Shown one piece after another: positions 1 through 12,037 of a stretch of DNA of 64,000 bases; position 1 is the first letter of the stretch; the number at the start of each line of letters is the position of its first letter. The translations under genes and the position numbers were made by a program. The stretch is from Trametes villosa. Lineage: Eukaryota > Basidiomycota > Agaricomycetes > Polyporales > Polyporaceae. The DNA is taken from the NCBI GenBank assembly GCA_002964805.2, contig PUDQ02000001.1:7712001-7776000 (forward strand), read 5' to 3'. The notes beneath the pieces are model-generated. The model had not been told where the DNA came from. It made no database searches and was given only the letters and a program-made list of their open reading frames with translations.

Positions 1-1086
1 ACGGCCGTCTCTCGCTGCAGCCTCCCGCCGTCCACGACGCCCCATACCTCGCAGGACATTTGTCTCGTCGACAATCCATGGTCTCTCGGAGGGCTTTCTG
101 GACCTAGCCATCGCGCTCCCCTTCCCTCCAGAATGGCCGCCATATTCCTGCACCATTATCCTCGTCACCGTCGTGACGCGTCTTGCTTTCACGGTCCCGT
201 TCTCAGTCTGGGTACGTCTGACAGTACTTATAGACGTTTCACGCGTAACCTAAGACGTATGCAGGCCAAGAACAGGCAATGGCGCGCCGAGCACATTGCT
301 ATTCCTGAACTCAAGAGCGAGATGCCCGCTATACACAAGCGAGTTCAGCAGGAGATGAAGAAGGACGGCTTCAGAGGCGACAAGGAGGCCGTCATTGCGG
401 AGATTAACAAGCGGAGTCGCGTCGTCGTACGTTCCCTGCCACCACGCCGCCCCGCACATACTCACCCCACCGGTAGGCCGCAGAACGGCGCAAAGAGCTC
501 CTCAAGAAGCACAGCTGCTCGCCCATTCCGACCATCGCCATGCCAATCGTGACGCAGCTGCCGCTCTTCGTCGGGACGAGCATGATGCTCTCGCACGCGA
601 CGAGCGCCGCGGCGACCGTGTTCGACTCGGAGGCGTTCCTGACGCTCACGTCGCTCGCGCACCCGGACGCGACGCTCACGCTGCCGATCGCGCTCGGGAT
701 GATCACGCTCGCGAACGTCGAGAGCGCGCGCTGGTTCGTGAGCGCGGAGGTGCTCGAGCGCGAGCAGAAGGTCGCGCGCTGGACGGCGGAGCGCCGCGCG
801 CGCGGCGAGAACGTGCTCGAGCCGCGCAAGATCTATCAGACCTCGCTCCGCATCATGTCCGTCGCGCGCATCCTCATCGCTGCGATGGTCCCGGGGGTGA
901 GTGCGCCCGCTCTCGCGTCTTCTTGTGCGGTGAAGCGGCCGCTGATTGTGCGGTGGGCAGAGCATACAGCTGTATTGGGTGACGTCGGCGACGTTTGGCC
1001 TGTTCCAGTCCTGGACACTCGATTACTGGGATATGCGGAGGCGCAGGCGCGGCGCCATCACTGGGAAGGAGGGCCCTTCAGTCTGA
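1..1086 (+). CDS. COX18: Mitochondrial inner-membrane insertase, Cox18/Oxa1 family (5' partial)
   Basis: Exons read as <2-211, 265-426, 477-896 and 970-1086; the frame is open to the left edge without an ATG, so the start lies outside the window. About 302 residues are visible. The first exon carries a hydrophobic segment ending VPFSVW, followed by the charged matrix loop and then IAMPIVTQLPLFVGTSMM, the usual second membrane segment of YidC/Oxa1/Cox18 proteins. The stretch HPDATLTLPIALGMITLANVE and the last-exon segment LYWVTSATFGLFQSWTLDY fit Cox18 better than Oxa1. From family knowledge, Cox18 exports the C-terminal tail of Cox2 across the inner mitochondrial membrane during cytochrome oxidase assembly. 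The Cox18 versus Oxa1 choice is an inference; membership of the insertase family is firm. Confidence 0.85.
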
Positions 1087-1426
1087 CAGCGACCGTCTAT
1101 TCCGCGCTGAAGAGGGGTCGACAGGCCGGCGTGCCAGGGGTGCATGTGAGTACCATTCTCTCTGGCACTGGCAGGCTGCCTGCTCGGATGATTACAAAGT
1201 GGTATGCGAGGGAGCCACGCTCGAAAGTCCTGCGGGATTTGTCGGTTCCCAGTGGTCCGTCCTTGATCTAATATGACGAGCAATGTGGTCTGCCATCTGC
1301 GACGATAAATAATCACTAATGCAAGTTGTGTCTATGTAGAATCCCCAGGTCCCGGAGAGCAGGTGTATGCTACGAATAACGATTATCGTAAAGTACACTA
1401 TGCGACGTGCATTTAATTTGGGTCCG
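1087..1426. other. Convergent intergenic gap
   Basis: This 340-base stretch lies between the stop codons of the convergent COX18 gene and the small membrane-protein gene. It should hold both 3' untranslated regions. I see no gene or repeat in it. Confidence 0.6.
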
Positions 1427-2010
1427 TTAAAGCTTCCTGGAGGCCTGTCCGTCCCGCCTATCGACGTACCGGCCAATGCCCATGTGCCATGCCACTCTCG
1501 GGACGAGAAGGCTGAACCCGGTGAGGAATGTGATCCATAGCAGCCCGCTCCATTCCCACATAGTCCACCGACTGTCTCCGAGAGCCCACCAGGTGATGGC
1601 GAGGTGGACGATGTCCGCGATGAGGAGGGGGGTGAGGAGCGAGCCGACGATCTTCTCCTGCAGCGCGGGCTGGGCGAAGAGGTATTTGCGCGCGGCCCCG
1701 AGCACGAATAAGTTGATGAGGCCGAGGAGGCCCACGACATGCGCGAGCTGCAGCATGGTGACTTGGGTAGCTTTCGCGAGCGGGCCCGGCGGCGCACCGC
1801 CTGTGGGCCAGGGGGCTTGGGCATCGTGCGCCTGCGGATTGCAATCAGTACATGCACAAGCCGTCCGGCAGAGCAGCTACGCACCCCCTTAGGGTCGGCC
1901 AGTGCACCGAGAAAGCCGCATATCGCGAGCATGGGCTCGTAGAGGCCGAAGACGAGCCAGTAGCCCCAGGGCAGGGCGGTGGTGGGTGGCCCGGAGCGGC
2001 TGGGGGACAT
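1427..2010 (-). CDS. Small four-helix membrane protein, DUF7704-like
   Basis: Two exons, 1885-2010 and 1427-1831. The 53-nt intron has a clear TACTGAT branch site and CGCAG acceptor. The product is 176 residues. It starts MSPSRSGPPTTALPWGYWLVFGLYE and shows about four hydrophobic segments; one is LAHVVGLLGLINLFVLGAAR, and the C-terminal pair flanks a GDSRWTMWEWSG loop. Length, topology and the opening 'Y-W-x-x-F-G-x-Y-E-P' resemble a family of small uncharacterised fungal membrane proteins (DUF7704), but I could not search to confirm this. Function unknown. The gene converges with COX18 and its start faces the 3' end of TSC10. Confidence 0.72.
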
Positions 2011-2752
2011 CGCGGGCGGAGGAGGGGGGCGTGGTGCGGCTAGCGGGAGGGGGTGGGCGTGCGTTATTATGCGTGGAGGAGCATGCTGTAGCGCGAGAGG
2101 AGGATGCGGCGGTAGCCAGGCCTTGCGATTGGACTCAGCAGAGCCAGGGGCAGCACTGCGTCAGCCGCATTTCGATGCGCTCGCCGCTCGTCCGAGTCCG
2201 CGTCTGCGCCCCCTCTCCCGGCGCGGAACGCTGTCGATTTTGCATCCCAGTCACGGTCCCGGCGCACTCGGCCCCGGCACACGGGTGAGGCACGCTCACA
2301 GCCCACAGCGCTCCGGCGCCCCCGGCTGCCGAACTCGTACGAGCGCGCCCTGCCGCCTGCCCTGAACCGCCCCCCTTATGAGCGGCCACGGCGCCTCTTG
2401 CTCCTCCAATCTTACATGTCGGTCCCTTTACTACCCAGGCAACCTATACGCGCACCTACGGCGAGTTGCTAAATGGCAGGACCAAGACGGAGTCTGCGGA
2501 CGCATGGGGGTTATAATGCTCGTAGTCTCGTAGTTCCGACTGCCGTAGACTCTGAGCTTCGCTCCTCCTAACAATTCAATCTGTCGCCTGTCTATATAAA
2601 CGCCTCCCGCTGCGATCTCTCCGTGTTCCGCCGCCACACAATCTTAGTCGGCGTCGTCATGATGCGATTTGAAGGGTACGATATGCTCATCAAGAATTAC
2701 GAGAGGTACGGTATAACTTGAGATAGAGCAAGCTCGACAAGCGGCCAGGGTA
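2011..2752. other. Intergenic region upstream of the DUF7704-like gene
   Basis: This 740-base stretch lies between the start of the small membrane-protein gene and the stop of TSC10. The several short open frames in it lack family-like composition or plausible splice partners, so I call no gene. It should hold the promoter of the minus-strand gene at 1427-2010 and the 3' UTR of TSC10. Confidence 0.5.
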
Positions 2753-4075
2753 TCACTTCCCCCCAATGAGCCCTTTTTGGCGGAGGTAATCTTCGTGTTC
2801 TGCGCGATGCGCACGCACGGTGGAATCAACCGTGAGTCGCCAGATGGGCAGCGCAACCTACACGCTGTCAGGACGGAGTGGGGATGCAAGATCGAGTCAA
2901 CTCACATAGCCGACGAGCCCGTAGAACAGGTCCGAGATGTAGCTGTTTCTCGGCGAGGACGCGGCCGAGGACGCTCGGAAGACGCTCCCCAGCCAATCCA
3001 CGGTGATATGGAACTTGCCCTTCTGGACGCCTGGCAGAGAGTCAGCCCGGCACGCCAGCGCATGGGGTCCACGCACCCTTCAAGATCATGTCGGCCACGT
3101 ATTCCGGCGTGCACCCGCCGTCCGACTCCTCGATCTTGAGCGTGACCTTGGGCTTTGTGCGGTTCTCCGCCTCGTAGCCGGGGGAATAGATGGTGCCGGG
3201 GAAGACAATATGGACATTGATTCCGTAGAGCATCAGCTCCGACTGTAGCGCTTCAGCGAGACCTGTAGCGTGCGCGTTAAGTGGGGCGCATGCATCGAAA
3301 ACGAGGCGTACTTACCCCGCAGCGCGAATTTCCCCGGGGAGTACGTAGAGTAGCCGACGATCGAGAAGTAGCCCAAGACCGAAGAGACGAACACAAGTTT
3401 TCCCTTGACGCCTTGCTTGACCATTTGCTTCGTAGCGGCCTGCGTCAACGGTAAGTATAGGCCACAAACGCAGTAATAGTACCGCGTACCAATGCGGTGA
3501 ACGCCTGGGCACCATATGTCGAGTCCATAGCGTCCCGCATCGAAGCCTCGTCCTGTTCGACCCAGAACGACGGTCGCGAGGCGCCTGCGCACAGGAACAG
3601 CGCATCGGGGCAGCGTCCACCATGCGGCTCGCTCGCAGCCTGAAGCGCAGCCGCCGAGCCTGCCTCGCTGTTCACCGCAAACGAGTACGACTTGATGATC
3701 TGCTCTGCGGACTGCCGGTGCGTCTACGCCACGAGCACATGAGTACATTTCACCGACATATGGGGTGGCGAGACACTCACCTCCAGCTCTGCCACTGCCT
3801 TTTGCAGCCTCTCTTCATTGCGCGCCACAATGGAGACGTGGGCCCCGCGTTTGACGAGCAGCGCGGCGAGCGCGAGGCCAGCACCCGACGAGCCCCCGGT
3901 GACGAAGCAGTGCTATGTTGGAAGACGCTGAGTCCTATCCCGGTCGTTTAGAGCTTCAAGCTGTCTTGCTCACCTGCCCGCGAGGATCCCATTTCTTGGA
4001 GAAGAGCTGCATTTGGCTAAGAACGATGACGGCGGCGCCGAGGACAAGAGCAGATGCAACGGTGGCAAAGTCCAT
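2753..4075 (-). CDS. TSC10: 3-ketodihydrosphingosine reductase
   Basis: Seven exons: 3974-4075, 3781-3912, 3490-3723, 3316-3439, 3077-3262, 2906-3030 and 2753-2857, giving 335 residues, normal for the family. The N-terminus has a hydrophobic anchor (ASALVLGAAVIVLS). The Rossmann motif TGGSSGAG follows near residue 40, the family segment PDALFLCAGASRP lies mid-protein, and the catalytic YSPGK (YxxxK) comes just before intron 4. The C-terminus has a second hydrophobic stretch and a basic, charged tail ending GLIGGK. KDSR/Tsc10 reduces 3-ketosphinganine to dihydrosphingosine with NADPH on the cytosolic face of the ER, the second step of sphingoid-base synthesis. A downstream pathway enzyme, the Lag1 ceramide synthase, is encoded at 47.1 kb. 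The start ATG at 4075 is the only one that keeps the anchor in frame. Confidence 0.93.
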
Positions 4076-4537
4076 CAAGACGGTGCTCCTCGTGTACGCT
4101 GAGGTTTGAGTCCGCCTTCTGACCCAGGCCCGTTATGTATACGGGTGTCGGCCGGCGCGTTCGTGGGTGTCGCGACGACGCGCCTGCGAGGTCCACGATC
4201 AGATGCGCTTGCGGTCAGCACAGCTGCAACTTGATACATATCACACACGTACGAACTGTGCACGGCGCTATGTTCTGCTACTTAATAGCCGCAAGCACTC
4301 ACAGCCGCAGGTGCGCAGCTTCTTCCGAGTCTTGGAGTTCGGGATAAAGCACGACGGGCGTCTACGAGCGCGTTATAGCAGCCACCGCCACCATGAGCGG
4401 CAACTATGAAGTGACATCGGCAGCTCGTGTGCTATTTATGAACGGCGCGGCTGAGCGATTGCTCGATACGCCCGCCCGCTCCCAGTCCATGCTGCCTCTT
4501 GCTCTCGACGTCCACCTCGACGCTGCCGGCCGCGGCG
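4076..4537. promoter_or_regulatory. Divergent promoter region of TSC10 and FEX
   Basis: This 460-base stretch separates the start codons of TSC10 (minus) and FEX (plus), so it must hold both promoters and 5' leaders. I see no convincing TATA box or gene. Confidence 0.5.
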
Positions 4538-5903
4538 ATGGCGCCCCCGCCCGACCCCTCTGAAAAGGACCCCGAGCTCGTGCACGACGCAGCGCGCGAC
4601 CACCTGAACCCACTAGGCTCCGACGGCCAGGAGCCCGGGCCCGGCAAACTCGAAGGCACCTCCGACGACATGGCCTCGAGCCGCACCGTCTCGACCTCGC
4701 CGAAGCCCGTGCGGCGGGTGAACAGCGCGGGGCGCGCGCGTAGCGACGTGGGCGCTGTGCTCGCGCACCACAGCTCGGTGGAGGACGCGGCGTCGCTCGC
4801 GTCGATCGACCGCCCGCCGAGCGAGGAGGAGAAGCTGCCGCCCGCGAAGATATACCACCCGCTCTCCTTCCCGGTCATCGCGCTGCTGATGCCCGCGTCG
4901 ATATTCGGTGTGCTCGCAAGGCTGGGGCTCCAGGCGATCACGACGTATGACGGGAGGAGCATATTCCCCCTCGCGTGGGTCCAGGCAGCCGGGTGTCTCA
5001 TTATGGGCTTCGCGCTCGGGATGAAGGAGCCGTTCGGTCGTTTGTGAGTGCCACCTTTGTCTGCGATTCCCGATGAGAGGCTAAATTCGCGCTCGGGTTT
5101 AGCTATGGCCCCCTGTACACCGCCGTAACTACCGGCTTCTGTGGGTCCCTGACCACCTTCTCTGGATGGCAATTGGATATATTTGAATCCTGGATAAACG
5201 GCACCGCGTCTCATCGCGATTGGTTCCGCGACGTAGGTGCTTTCCCTAAGTTCTCCGAGAACCGTTAACTGAGCGGACGCGCCAGGCCATAGACGGGCTC
5301 GGCAAGACCGTCTTCACGCTCGCCATCGCGCTCTCCGCCGTCTCCTTCGGCACGCACCTCTCCACGCTCGTCGTCCCGCGCGTGCCCACCCTGCCCCCGC
5401 CCTCCCCGCGCGTCCGCTACGCGCTCTCCGCGCTCGGCGTGCTCGTCTACGCCGCGGCCTACGCCGCGTACTTCCGGCTGCCCGCGCGCTTCCGGCACGA
5501 CGCGACCGCGGCGCTCCTCTTCTCGTTCCCCGGCACGCTCTCGCGCTACCTGCTCTCCGTGACGCTCAACCCGCGCCTGAAGCTCTTCCCGCTCGGCACG
5601 TTCGCCGCGAACACCGTCGGGACCGCGCTCCTCGGCACGTTCCAGGTGCTGCAGAGCATGCGGGCGCCGCACACGCTTAGTGTGAACGCGTGCTCGGTCC
5701 TCAAGGGCCTCGCGGATGGGTATTGCGGGTGTCTGACGACGGTCAGCACGTTTGCGGCGGAGGTCGACGCGCTCGATAACAGGCGGTCGTGGTTGTATGT
5801 TGCACTCAGCTGGTTCGTGAGCCAGTGTTTGCTCGCAGTTATCCTTGGGCCCTCTATCGGCGCCGGGCATGTCAGTAGGCAGATTACATGCAAATATGGA
5901 TGA
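4538..5903 (+). CDS. FEX1: Fluoride export channel, fused two-domain FEX/CrcB
   Basis: Exons 4538-5043, 5103-5232 and 5286-5903 give 417 residues. The first in-frame ATG (MAPPPDPSEKD) is taken as the start. About 110 polar, disordered residues precede two CrcB-like halves. The first half runs from ALLMPASIFGVLARLGL through YGPLYTAVTTGFCGSLTTFSG. The second contains FPGTLSRYLLSVTLNPRLK, PLGTFAANTVGTALLG and LADGYCGCLTTVSTFAAEV. The glycine/threonine-rich TTxxGFCGSLTTFS and YCGCLTTVSTF motifs are the paired pore signatures. In fungi FEX is one chain with two inverted CrcB domains in the plasma membrane that removes toxic fluoride. Both halves look intact. It is divergent from TSC10. Confidence 0.93.
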
Positions 5904-6958
5904 GAAGTCCCCAACTCTAGGTCAGGTCCCTTTCGACCCTGAAGCTTGACGTCGTGATTCTCAACTTCTCGTCCCTGCTCTCCTCGACTAGCATTCACAC
6001 CAGATATTGCAGCGACATCGCTATTTTAGTATTTTTGTGTATCTCGACGACGGCGCGGGGGCCGTACCGTATTCTACAATACATCGTCGTTAGAATCAGC
6101 TGCAGACGGCCCTCGGCCTCGGGTTCCCTTCTCTCCTACGCACAACGGCGGAACCAAAAGCGGGAAGAGGGGGGTGAGTAAGAATGTAGATATGCGGCAG
6201 CGAACGAAACCAAAACCAGAACCAGAACCGGGTAATCGACACAAGCAAACCAATGCGAATGTATGGGCAGGAGAGAAGGGACACGATGCAAGTGAATGGA
6301 TGTGCAGGAACAGACGGGCGCGCCGGCGGGTGAATGAGGCGGGCGCGCAGCGAGCCATATGCAGATGATGCGAACGAACAGATGCGGGGGGTGCGGCGGA
6401 GCGGAGCAGGCGGGCAGGTGCAGAGTGCGTGCAGAGAAGAATGAATAAATAGATAAGCACTGCGCGAGCGGGCGGAATTAGGATATATGCAGGCCGGAGC
6501 AACAGCAGCAGAAGGCGTATCGTAAAAAAGCGTGGGGGCGCGTGCGACGAGGGGCGGGACAGGAGGAGTGGTCGCAGGAGCAGAGTAGCGGATGCGGGTG
6601 CATGGCGGCGCATGACGTCTGCGGCCGCCGGGGCGGCGACGCGCGCTGCCGGAGCGGGTGTCCAGGTGTCGTCTAGTAGATCATCATTACGGGTCGTCAG
6701 AAAGCGCGGTCGTGAAGCGTGTGGGGCGGGGATCCGGGGCGTGGCGATGGGGCCGTGCAGCGCGACGGATATCTATGCAGAGGAAGATAGCTGGGCGGGG
6801 GGACTGTGCAAGTCGTCATCGGTGCCTGCGGTCTGTCCAAAGCTTGCTGGCCAGGCGTCGTGGGGCAGACCGGGCAGGCCGGGCGCAGCTCGCCGCTGAC
6901 GAGCGGCGAGGCCGGGGGTGCCGTCGAGGTCGGGGGGAGGCCATGGCGGCCGTGCCGT
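5904..6958. other. Long convergent intergenic region
   Basis: This 1,055-base gap lies between the stop of FEX and the stop of the VTT gene. It contains a purine-rich, imperfect CCAGAA-type repeat near 6205-6230 and several open frames of biased composition. None has a family-like sequence, so I call no gene. It is unusually long for a convergent 3'-3' gap in this window, where most are 150-350 bases. Confidence 0.5.
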
Positions 6959-8484
6959 TCACAGCGGAAGGCTCTCCTTCTCCCGCACGAGCGTCTCGAG
7001 TTCTTTTCTCGACGCGTCACGTGTGCGCGACTGCGAGGACGAGCGAATGCGGCTGCGCCACTCCTTGACCCACGCCCACCGAGAAGCCCGGTCGTCTGCT
7101 TGAGTCATCTCGTCCAGCACGGCGGGGGCCTCCGACGAGAGCCAGGACCGCAGCCGATTGCGTCCCAGGATCGGCGCGAGCGAGAGGAAGGAGAGCACGG
7201 CGAGCTTGGTGATGATTTCCGGTGACGTCAGGAGCGACTGCACGGACTGCGAGGTCGGACGGGGATTTGTGGCCACCGTCTGGAGGATGTCGCCAATTTG
7301 GCACGTCACCGCCGTCCACGGCAGAGACCCTATCAAGGCACCGAGGAAGCAGTCCCACACCGCGACACCACACACTCCACACGCGATGTTGATGCCTGAC
7401 CAGGGCACGACGCCGACGAGGCGAAGGATCGAGAGGCGGACCCAGGGCGACGTGCTGTCGGATTTGCTGCCGTCACCCTCCAACGCAGAGCGCGTCATCT
7501 CCAGGGGCTTGGGCATGAGCTTCGTCAGGAATGGTCCGAGAGGCGCTGCGAGCATGCTGGCAGACAGGGAACCCATCGTGGTGAGGAAGGTGAGCAATAC
7601 AATGGCCAGCACTGGGGGGAACAGTGCGCCTGCCAGAACATTCTGTGAAACGGGGACAAGATGATCAACGCGACGTCAAGCAACAGGAAGGTGAGTACGT
7701 ACGGAAAGCACGCTTCCCGGTATTGACCAGCTGTGCATCCAGATGGTGACCACGGAAATAACCCCGATGACATGACCTGTGGATAGGAAGCCACTCTGCG
7801 CGTAGCCGTGGAGTTCCCTGCCGAGCTGCGCGAGGTCGGGTAGCGTACGCGGCCACGCCATCGTTATAGGCAGCGTTGACATGCATGCCGCGACAATCGC
7901 ACTGGACAGTGGGAAGAGAATGAGCACGAACAACACCGGCGTGTGTACCTAGCACAGGCAAAGAATGAGGAAGAACGGTCAGTTCAACGAGCATCACGCG
8001 AGCGAAGTGATGGAAGACGCACTGATGGATGGCCTTCCCACATCCACCTCTTCGCCTTCGGTTGGGGCTTCTCGGAGAACACGTCCCCAAAGTACGCGCG
8101 CGTTGGGGAGGCCGAGAGCGGCAGGATGGAAGAATCCTCCGAGCTCGTACGACTCAGGCGCGGGGAGGAGGGTGTTGATGGGAAGCCCTGTTCTGCAGAC
8201 AGGTGCAGCGCCTGTGCCCACCTCGCGAGCATGGATGCAAGCGCGGATCGCGGCGGTTGTGATTTGCGCGGTAGGGAGGGTATGGAGAGTGAGAGCACAG
8301 GAGCGTCGCCGGAGCGCGGAGTGCAAGGTTGTGAGGAGGGCGAGGGCGTTGGTGGCGGGAGGTCGAGGAGAGAGTTGGAGCGTCTGCGACCGAGGGATGC
8401 AAGGGTCAGGGGCGGGCGGACATTAGTGGACGACGCGCGGTGTCTGTTCTGGGGCGGGGCAGGCGGACAGAGGGAGGCGGACAT
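6959..8484 (-). CDS. VTT-domain (SNARE-associated/Tvp38-TMEM64-like) membrane protein
   Basis: Exons 8023-8484, 7703-7948 and 6959-7642 give 463 residues. The frame is open further upstream, but the first true ATG is at 8484 (MSASLCPPAPP). About 150 residues rich in Ser and Pro precede the membrane part. Hydrophobic segments follow (VLFVLILFPLSSAIVAACMS, VISVVTIWMHSW, LAIVLLTFLTTMGSLSAS). The diagnostic re-entrant region is LRLVGVVPWSGINIACGVCG followed by GALIGSLPWTAV. The C-terminal tail is long and charged. The family sits in Golgi or endosomal membranes, and relatives (TMEM41B, VMP1) are lipid scramblases. Here only family membership is certain; substrate and location are unknown. Confidence 0.82.
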
Positions 8485-9605
8485 GGGCCAAGAAGAGGGA
8501 GGGCGCGTCGGACGGAAAAGAGGAAAGGAGAGTCGGATGTGCCGCAAGGCTGACACGCTCAAATACACGTCCGGCGCCTACGCGTCCCCGGCCGACCCTC
8601 GCGCACCCAAAGGCGTCGTCCCGGCATCAGCGTCCCCCAATCCGGCTATACCCTCTCTCGGCCCGCACCGGCGCACGTCCTCCAGCTTACGTCCCCCCGC
8701 TCACTCATCCCGTCCCCTCCCCGCCCTCCGCCCAACCGCTCCGAGCCCGCGCCCGTCGAAAGCCATGGGCCCAGTCCGCCCCTCCATGGCCAGAGCGCCA
8801 CATGCCCCACGACCACCAGCTGTACTCCCGCCGCCCAGGCCCACGCTGGCGTCCGAGAAGACTGAGAGACAACAAGAACTGCAACACCATCCTGATGGTC
8901 ATCGATCGCGCGCTGTCAGAACGCGCCGTCCATCTTCGAAGAGCTGACCCATCCGCTGTGGGCGCTGCATACCCGGCATGCGCGGCGGCAGCGTCTCCGA
9001 TCGCGTCCGACGCGAGCCATCCAAACCGAGCCTTCTCTGTCACTTTTGCTCAGCCGTGTGTAATATGCCGACGCCGCGCTACCGCACGCTCCGCCAGTAG
9101 CAGCATTTGGCGCTCCTCACACAGGGGTTACATGACGACTCAGACTCCCATTCACTCCCGTTCTCTCCGCAGACGGACATGCGACTACTGCATGCGACTG
9201 CTGGGATGACTCAACGCTAAGGACGCCGTGGGTACCGCCGCAGCCTGAGCACACGCCCAACCCAGCAGCGGTCTCAGTCTGAGTCTGTGCACACAAAGCA
9301 TACCGATCACCCAGACGCCCGCATCCTATCACAAATGAATCTCGCAGAGACTCAGAGCGTCGGCAATCCGTGCTGCGCGGAAATAGCAGGAAAAAGCACC
9401 CGACTTTCGCTGATCCGGATCGCTCACCATCGTCGAGAGCCGCAGGCGCATGGCTGTGGGGTGCATGGGTCCGGCATTGAATAGAAACGCATAGAGTTAC
9501 AACGAATGCATAGCATCATGAAGTTGACGAGCCCAAGCCCCGGCATAGCGCAGCGTAGCGTACGGAGACAATCGAGGGGGATCCGCCCAGCATACCCTGC
9601 TGCTT
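8485..9605. other. Intergenic region between the VTT gene and RPL36
   Basis: This 1.1-kb gap holds the promoter of the minus-strand VTT gene and the RPL36 3' UTR. It is C-rich near 8570-8800. Open frames at 8802-9209 and elsewhere show no family signature or conserved splice structure, so no gene is called. Confidence 0.5.
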
Positions 9606-10114
9606 TTAGTGCGCCCTCCTGCTCTCCTGGATGATGGTGCTGAGCTCCTCGAGCTTGCGCTTCGCGCGGAGGAGCGTGCCCAACTGCAAAACCCGGTATA
9701 CCCGTCAGCCATGAGACGATCGTGCACACGAGAGCCGCTACGCACCCGCTTCTTCGTGAACTTGCGCGCCTTCTTGTCCTGCATATCCGAGTATACCGCC
9801 CTTGAACATCTGCAATCGGTAGCGCCATAATAAAGATACGCACCTTGGAGTTCCTCAGCAGCTCCATAACCCGACGCTCATAGGGCGAGAAGCCCGCGAC
9901 CTCCCGGACGACGGAGCGCACGAACTTGGTGCGCGCAGACTGGATGCCCTTGCGCTGGCTGGGGCGGACGGTCTTAGCGATGGGGGTCGTGGGGTGGCCC
10001 TTGTTGAGGCCGGCACGGAGGTCTAGCATTCCAACGGCAGCAGAAAAACGCACACATCCACCGTCAGTACGCGCAAACGGACGTTCGGTAGGGGTACGCA
10101 CTGCTACGGGCCAT
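9606..10114 (-). CDS. RPL36: 60S ribosomal protein eL36
   Basis: Four exons: 10102-10114 (13 nt, only MARS plus one base), 9844-10022, 9746-9778 (33 nt) and 9606-9683, giving 100 residues, exactly the family length. Conserved parts are [47 protein letters not shown] and [10 protein letters not shown]. eL36 is a basic protein of the large subunit near the exit tunnel. The very small first exon after the ATG is typical of fungal ribosomal-protein genes. The protein covers the whole family length with no missing segment, so the exon model is secure. Confidence 0.95.
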
Positions 10115-10420
10115 TTTCTTGAAGTCTTGACGCTGCTGGTTGCTGGGTGGGCTAGCGCGGGCGATACAGGACTTGCCTTACACGTGACGCTCGGCGCGGG
10201 TGGCTGGTGGTGCTGTATAGTTTCACGCTCGATCAAGATGCAAGTTTCCCACGCCGTATTTGGTCATGTGTCTACTTGTAGGGTGTAGTATACGGGCTCG
10301 CGGGACGCATAGTACTTGAAGTAGTCTAACGATACGGAGGATGACGGCAAGCTGGTGGACACGGCGGAGACGCGAGGGGAGGAAAGGGAACGGAGACCAA
10401 ATAAATCAACATGCAGTCCG
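10115..10420. promoter_or_regulatory. RPL36 promoter and CKB 3' region
   Basis: This 306-base gap lies upstream of RPL36 (minus strand) and downstream of the casein kinase 2 beta gene. It should hold the RPL36 promoter. I see no specific element I can name with confidence. Confidence 0.45.
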
Positions 10421-12037
10421 TCAACACACTTGTGCCCGGCTCCCAGAGCCTCGAGGCACCAACTGGCGCACCACGCGCAGCTTCCCCGCGGAGGGTGGTG
10501 GAGAGAATACTGCACGTCGCTGCTGAGACAGCTTCTCCTCGTCCCGGGGGGTCGGTGGGGGGCCGCTCGTCGCGGGTGAGGAGGGCGGGTTAGTGGGTGC
10601 GGGCGACTGCAGTGGCACGGCATTCGCTACGGTGCGGCCCTTCACTGCACTTTCATGCGCTTCTTCTTCCTCTTCTTCCTCCTCGTCATCGTCATCATCT
10701 TGGGCATCCTGCATGGAAGGTCAGCATATCATTCACGGCAAGCACGGGGGAAAGGGGGCCTTACAGGGTCAAAATCCTCCATCGGCCTGTCTTCGTCTGC
10801 GGGCTCCTCATCGTCGTAATGGTCATCATCATCGATCCAGTGTCCCCTCCAGTCGACAAGGTCAAGCTCGTCGGCGTTCTCGGGACGCAATCTCATCCAC
10901 TGCATGCGGGGCCCGCATTTCGCGCGCTCGCTGACACGGAACCCGTAGATCTTTGGAACGTAGACTTTGCCCGCCGCGCGCTTTTGTCCACCGTAGGGGT
11001 TAGGGTTCACGAACGCGGGCTGGTTGGAGGAGGAGCTCGCGGACGAGCGCGGGGACGTAGATGGGGGCGTGGACGGTTTCCAGAAGGGCGCGGGGGCCAG
11101 TTCGCGGTAGCTCTGGAAGAAGAGATGCGCGAATGTCGTGCCGAAGAACGCGCCTGGGATGATTGTACGTGTCAATGACGCGTAAGGGATACGCGTATGC
11201 GTACGTACCATCGACGCCCTGGAACCTGCTGCTCGGCGGGGTGTAGATGTCGTTGCAGTTCGGGCAGAACAGCTTGACGGTGTCCAATCCAGGCAAATCG
11301 GAGCGACCGCAAGGGACAAGGTTGCATCCGTTGCAGTAGACGCGTGGACAAGAACCGAAGATGCCGGCCTCGTACTTGTCAACCTGCGCAGCAGAAGAAT
11401 TAGACGCATATCCCCCTGCGTGCGGGGTATAACCCGACTGCTCACCATCGCCTGCAACCCAGCCCTCGTCAGAATGTAGCGTTGATGACAAAGGCCGTAG
11501 AGAAGTTCTGCAGATGCCTCCACAATCGAGACATCGGGTATTTTGGACGTGTCTTCATCTGAGCGGCGGGCGATTACGATGAGACGAACGTGCGAGGGCT
11601 ATTGTCTACGTACCTGGCTCCATGTCCAGGACCATCTCCATCGCTTCCTTCCAGAACGGAACCATGACGTTCAGTCCGGTGAGATTGAAATCGTCTTCGA
11701 TGAAGTCCTCCGCCACCTCGCAGAAGTACTCGTGTCCGGGAAGTGAGCAGAACCAGCTGATCCAGGTCAGCGTTGATGTTGGTGTAGAGGAGCCTGTTCA
11801 CGACGCGCAACCAAGCGTCATATAAGAGGGTAGATTAGAGGATGCCACAGGGATGGTTTCACCGCACGTCAAAGAGAGAACGGCAATATGTGGGGGTATA
11901 TACGCACTGTAACCGTCCTCCTGGTCCTCAGCGTCCTCCATGTCCTCGTCGCCCTCCCCGGTGGCGCTGATGGCCTCTTCGTCCTGAAGGGATTGCTCCC
12001 CCGTGGGGAGCGCGGTATAGTCTGTCCGGCGAGACAT
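10421..12037 (-). CDS. CKB1: Casein kinase 2 regulatory (beta) subunit
   Basis: Six exons: 11908-12037, 11614-11793, 11446-11558, 11209-11383, 10765-11153 and 10421-10708, giving 424 residues. The acidic N-terminus is followed by [20 protein letters not shown] and [12 protein letters not shown], both hallmark CK2-beta segments. [18 protein letters not shown] and the zinc-binding region come next: [15 protein letters not shown] and FCPNCNDIY supply the cysteines. [16 protein letters not shown] completes the core. CK2-beta dimerises through the zinc finger and holds two catalytic subunits. This protein is about twice the length of animal CK2-beta because of an insertion around [22 protein letters not shown] and a long acidic, then Ser/Pro-rich C-terminal tail. 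The first intron (114 nt) is longer than its neighbours. Confidence 0.93.

Noticed and set aside
6074..6613. A 180-codon minus-strand frame in the FEX-VTT gap
   Set aside because: Leu/Arg/Ser-rich composition arises from the reverse complement of a purine-rich stretch. No domain, no conserved splice sites.
7943..8947. A 334-codon plus-strand frame across the VTT gene start
   Set aside because: It lies antisense to the Ser/Pro-rich N-terminus of the VTT gene and its promoter, with repeated Arg/Gly/Glu runs. No family or splice signal supports it.
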